Positions 61,831 to 64,000 of a stretch of 64,000 nucleotides of DNA are shown piece after piece. The position numbers and the translations under genes were made by a program. Below the pieces are notes generated by a model, which worked only from the letters and a program-made list of their open reading frames with translations, ran no database searches and was not told the origin of the DNA. The DNA comes from Chitinophaga niabensis (GTDB lineage Bacteria > Bacteroidota > Bacteroidia > Chitinophagales > Chitinophagaceae), in the NCBI RefSeq assembly GCF_900129465.1, contig NZ_FSRA01000002.1:310001-374000 (forward strand), given 5' to 3'. How positions within the stretch are numbered: the first letter of the stretch is position 1; the number at the start of each line of letters is the position of its first letter.

Positions 61831-63201
61831 ATGGCAACCGTAACCAGAGAGAACATTGGTTTATTAAATGATAAGATCACTGTGAAAGTGAGCCAGGAAG
61901 ACTACCTTCCCAATTTCGAGAAAGCCGTAAAGCACTTTTCTAAAACAGCTAATATTCCGGGTTTCCGTAAAGGTCAGGTTCCTGCGGGCATGATCAAAAA
62001 AATGAGCGGCCAGGCCCTGTTCCAGGACGAAGTACTGAAAACCGTTGAAAAGGAACTGATGGGTTACCTCCAAACAGAAAAACTGGAGATCTTCGCACAA
62101 CCCCTGTCTTTGGATGCAGAAGCCAAAAACTTCAACTACGCTCAACCTGAAGCATACGACTTTAACTTCGAGATCGGCCTTAAACCTTCTTTCGATGCTA
62201 CCCCGCTTCTTGATAAAACCACGCTCACCCGTTATAATGTAAAGGTTACGGATGAAATAGTAGCACAGGAACTGGAACGCCTCCAGCTGAAAGGTGGCAA
62301 AATGTCCGAGCCTGAAACAATCACTTCTGAAGATAATGTACTCACCCTGGAATTCCTGGAAAGCGATGCTAAAGGCAATGTAGCTGAAGGCGCTGAAAAG
62401 AAAGAGAACTCCCTGCTGGTGAAATACTTCTCCAAAGATGTACAGGATAAACTCCAGGGCAAAAAAGCAGGTGATACCCTCAATATCCAGCTGGGTAAAG
62501 CTTTCGATAAAGAGCGCATAGAGTTTATTCAAAAGGACCTTGGGCTGGCAAATGAAAAAGATGCCGCTAAGAAATACTTCCAATTAACTATTACCAAAGT
62601 AGGACTGATCGAAAAAAGAGAACTGAATGAAGAATTCTTCAAGGAAGTTTATCCCGGCCAGGACATTACAACAGTAGAAGCATTCAAAGACAAACTGAAG
62701 GAAGAGATCGGTAAATACTGGAAACAGGAAGCTACCAACCATCTCCACAACGAACTTTTTGAAACTTTGGTGCACGAAACACCCATCGAGCTTCCTAAAG
62801 AATTCCTCAAACGCTGGCTGCAAAAAGGTGGTGAAAAACCTAAAACAGCAGAGGAAGCCGAGCACGAATACCCTAATTTCGACCATCAGCTCCGCTGGAC
62901 GCTGATCAGCGATAAACTGATCCGTGATAATTCCCTGGAAGTTTCTTTCGAAGAACTGAAAGAAAATGCACGCACCAAGATCATGGGTTACTATGGTATT
63001 GGCGGCGAACAGGCAGAATGGCTGGATAGCTACCTGGACCGCCTGCTGCAGGATGAAAAATATGTTGATCAAACATACCGCGAAATGATCACTCAAAAGC
63101 TGTTTGATTGGGCAGAAACAAAGGTGAACGTGAAAGAAGAGGAAATAACCGCTGACGAATTTGTAAAATTACCTCATAAACATCACCATCATGAACATTA
63201 A
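61831..63201 (+). CDS. tig: Trigger factor
   Basis: A 456-residue ribosome-bound chaperone. The ribosome-contact signature GFRKGQVP lies at 44-51, followed by a diverged FKBP-like PPIase segment (about 150-260) and a long helical C-terminal chaperone domain. The PPIase part is weakly conserved, as usual in Bacteroidota. The protein ends in a His-rich tail (HKHHHHEH), which might bind metal. Its end overlaps the clpP start by 11 bp, the common tig-clpP coupling. Confidence 0.95.
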   Translation: MATVTRENIGLLNDKITVKVSQEDYLPNFEKAVKHFSKTANIPGFRKGQVPAGMIKKMSGQALFQDEVLKTVEKELMGYLQTEKLEIFAQPLSLDAEAKNFNYAQPEAYDFNFEIGLKPSFDATPLLDKTTLTRYNVKVTDEIVAQELERLQLKGGKMSEPETITSEDNVLTLEFLESDAKGNVAEGAEKKENSLLVKYFSKDVQDKLQGKKAGDTLNIQLGKAFDKERIEFIQKDLGLANEKDAAKKYFQLTITKVGLIEKRELNEEFFKEVYPGQDITTVEAFKDKLKEEIGKYWKQEATNHLHNELFETLVHETPIELPKEFLKRWLQKGGEKPKTAEEAEHEYPNFDHQLRWTLISDKLIRDNSLEVSFEELKENARTKIMGYYGIGGEQAEWLDSYLDRLLQDEKYVDQTYREMITQKLFDWAETKVNVKEEEITADEFVKLPHKHHHHEH

Positions 63202-63898
63202 CAACGAATTCAGGAAATATGCCATCCAGCACCGCGGTATCAGTAGCCTGGTGGTAGATAGTTACGCTAAAAGTCACCAGATCAATTCCCTGACCCCTTA
63301 TATCATTGAGGAGCGTCAGCTGAATGTTACACAGATGGACGTATTTTCCCGTCTCATGGCTGACCGGATCATCTTTTTAGGAGATCCCGTAAATGATTAT
63401 GTGGCGAATGTTATCACTGCCCAGTTATTATTCCTGGAATCAGCTGATCGCAACCGCGACATTCAAATGTACATTAACAGCCCCGGTGGTAGCGTATACG
63501 CTGGCCTGGGTATCTACGATACAATGCAGATCATCTCCCCGGATATCGCTACCATCTGTACAGGTATGGCGGCTTCTTTCGGTGCAGTATTGCTCGTAGC
63601 CGGTTCTAAAGGAAAACGTACCGCGCTGAAACATGCACGTGTAATGATCCACCAGCCACATGGCGGTGCAGAAGGTCAAACTTCTGACATCGAGATCACA
63701 GCCCGCGAATTCGTAAAGCTGAAGAAAGAGCTGAACGAGATCATTGCCGGTCACTGCGGTCAACCCATTAAAAAAGTGGAAAAAGACTCCGATCGTGACT
63801 ATTGGATGACAGCTGATGAAGCTAAAGAATACGGCATTATTGATGACGTACTCGAAAAGAATCCAAGGAAAAAAGCAGCGGAAAATAATCCTCAATAA
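63191..63898 (+). CDS. clpP: ATP-dependent Clp protease proteolytic subunit
   Basis: A 235-residue serine peptidase that forms the Clp proteolytic chamber. The triad is S129 (TGMAASFGA), H154 (IHQPHGGA) and D203, with exactly the spacing of E. coli ClpP. The usual GQAASMGA around the serine reads GMAASFGA, a mild variant. It starts inside the end of tig; clpX would be expected next but lies outside the window or elsewhere. A strong terminator follows, which suggests that clpX is transcribed separately. Confidence 0.97.
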   Translation: MNINNEFRKYAIQHRGISSLVVDSYAKSHQINSLTPYIIEERQLNVTQMDVFSRLMADRIIFLGDPVNDYVANVITAQLLFLESADRNRDIQMYINSPGGSVYAGLGIYDTMQIISPDIATICTGMAASFGAVLLVAGSKGKRTALKHARVMIHQPHGGAEGQTSDIEITAREFVKLKKELNEIIAGHCGQPIKKVEKDSDRDYWMTADEAKEYGIIDDVLEKNPRKKAAENNPQ

Positions 63899-63903
63899 TC
63901 CTG

Positions 63904-63945
63904 AAGAAACCGTCTCAATTACTTTTAGAGACGGTTTCTTTTTTT
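63904..63945 (+). terminator. Terminator of tig-clpP
   Basis: A 13-bp stem AAGAAACCGTCTC / GAGACGGTTTCTT with an 11-nt loop, followed by a T run to 63945. Confidence 0.93.
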
Positions 63946-63946
63946 G

Positions 63947-63954
63947 TAACTTTG
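63947..63954 (+). promoter_or_regulatory. Possible -7 box for a gene beyond the window
   Basis: TAACTTTG matches TAnnTTTG just after the clpP terminator; no matching -33 element is seen. Confidence 0.35.
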
Positions 63955-64000
63955 GATACATCTTCCCATAGTTCTGATACTTTCTTCCCCTTTCTTCACA

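Overview
The window looks like chromosomal DNA of a Bacteroidota bacterium, most likely of the Chitinophagaceae/Chitinophaga kind. The reasons are a SusC/SusD polysaccharide-utilisation locus under a hybrid two-component (HTCC) regulator, many LytS/LytTR pairs, a 7TMR-DISM sensor kinase, DUF4349 and DUF6427-like proteins, TAnnTTTG-type -7 promoter boxes, and starts without Shine-Dalgarno sites. I see no insertion sequence, prophage, CRISPR array or rRNA. The genus is inferred from gene content only.

Layout. 1-2762 (+): end of an LptF/LptG permease, a PAP2 phosphatase and an ArnT-type glycosyltransferase, a set that fits lipopolysaccharide export and lipid A decoration. 2793-3515 (-): an exported Mn-type superoxide dismutase. 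4205-9762 (+): a tight five-gene run of a ThiF/E1-like enzyme, a GNAT-fold protein with LuxI/FeeM-like features, a 7TMR-DISM histidine kinase, a receiver-kinase hybrid and a single-domain receiver. It may be a signal-making and signal-sensing system, and it is the best candidate for something undescribed. 9818-14423 (-): Crp-type regulator, DoxX, an OmpR/kinase pair and the HtrA protease; an exact tandem 11-bp repeat just upstream of htrA looks like the response-regulator site. 14424-15140 has no large gene but holds a good leftward promoter with an overlapping operator and a 25-codon ORF. 15141-19325 (+): LytS/LytTR and a SusD-less TonB receptor. 19504-19576: tRNA-Ala(GGC). 19642-21438: DUF4349 protein, a convergent small membrane protein, and two near-identical terminator hairpins around them.

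21439-23571 (-): large-subunit catalase; 23712-24950 (-): geranylgeranyl-reductase-family flavoprotein. 25112-37899 (+): a polysaccharide-utilisation locus (HTCC sensor, SusC, SusD, GH130 phosphorylase, MFS transporter, unrecognised lipoprotein) whose last three genes overlap; paired direct repeats upstream of susC look like the HTCC operator. 38078-39831 (+): a second LytS/LytTR pair. 39964-47733 (-): OmpR/kinase pair followed by a TolC-RND-adaptor efflux pump. The RND permease carries a perfect EF-hand loop in its central cytoplasmic segment.

47880-63898: mostly housekeeping genes. They include a COG3650-like lipoprotein, DsbD with a separate DsbD-alpha-like protein, PurQ, a DUF6427-like membrane protein, a Tyr/Pro-rich secreted protein, a TIGR01777 epimerase, PabB with a very acidic AT-hook-like protein, PurA, Rel, tRNA-Leu(UAG), trigger factor and ClpP. 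The density of sensors is high: two OmpR-type pairs, two LytTR pairs, an HTCC and the DISM cascade. Each sits beside the genes it probably controls.
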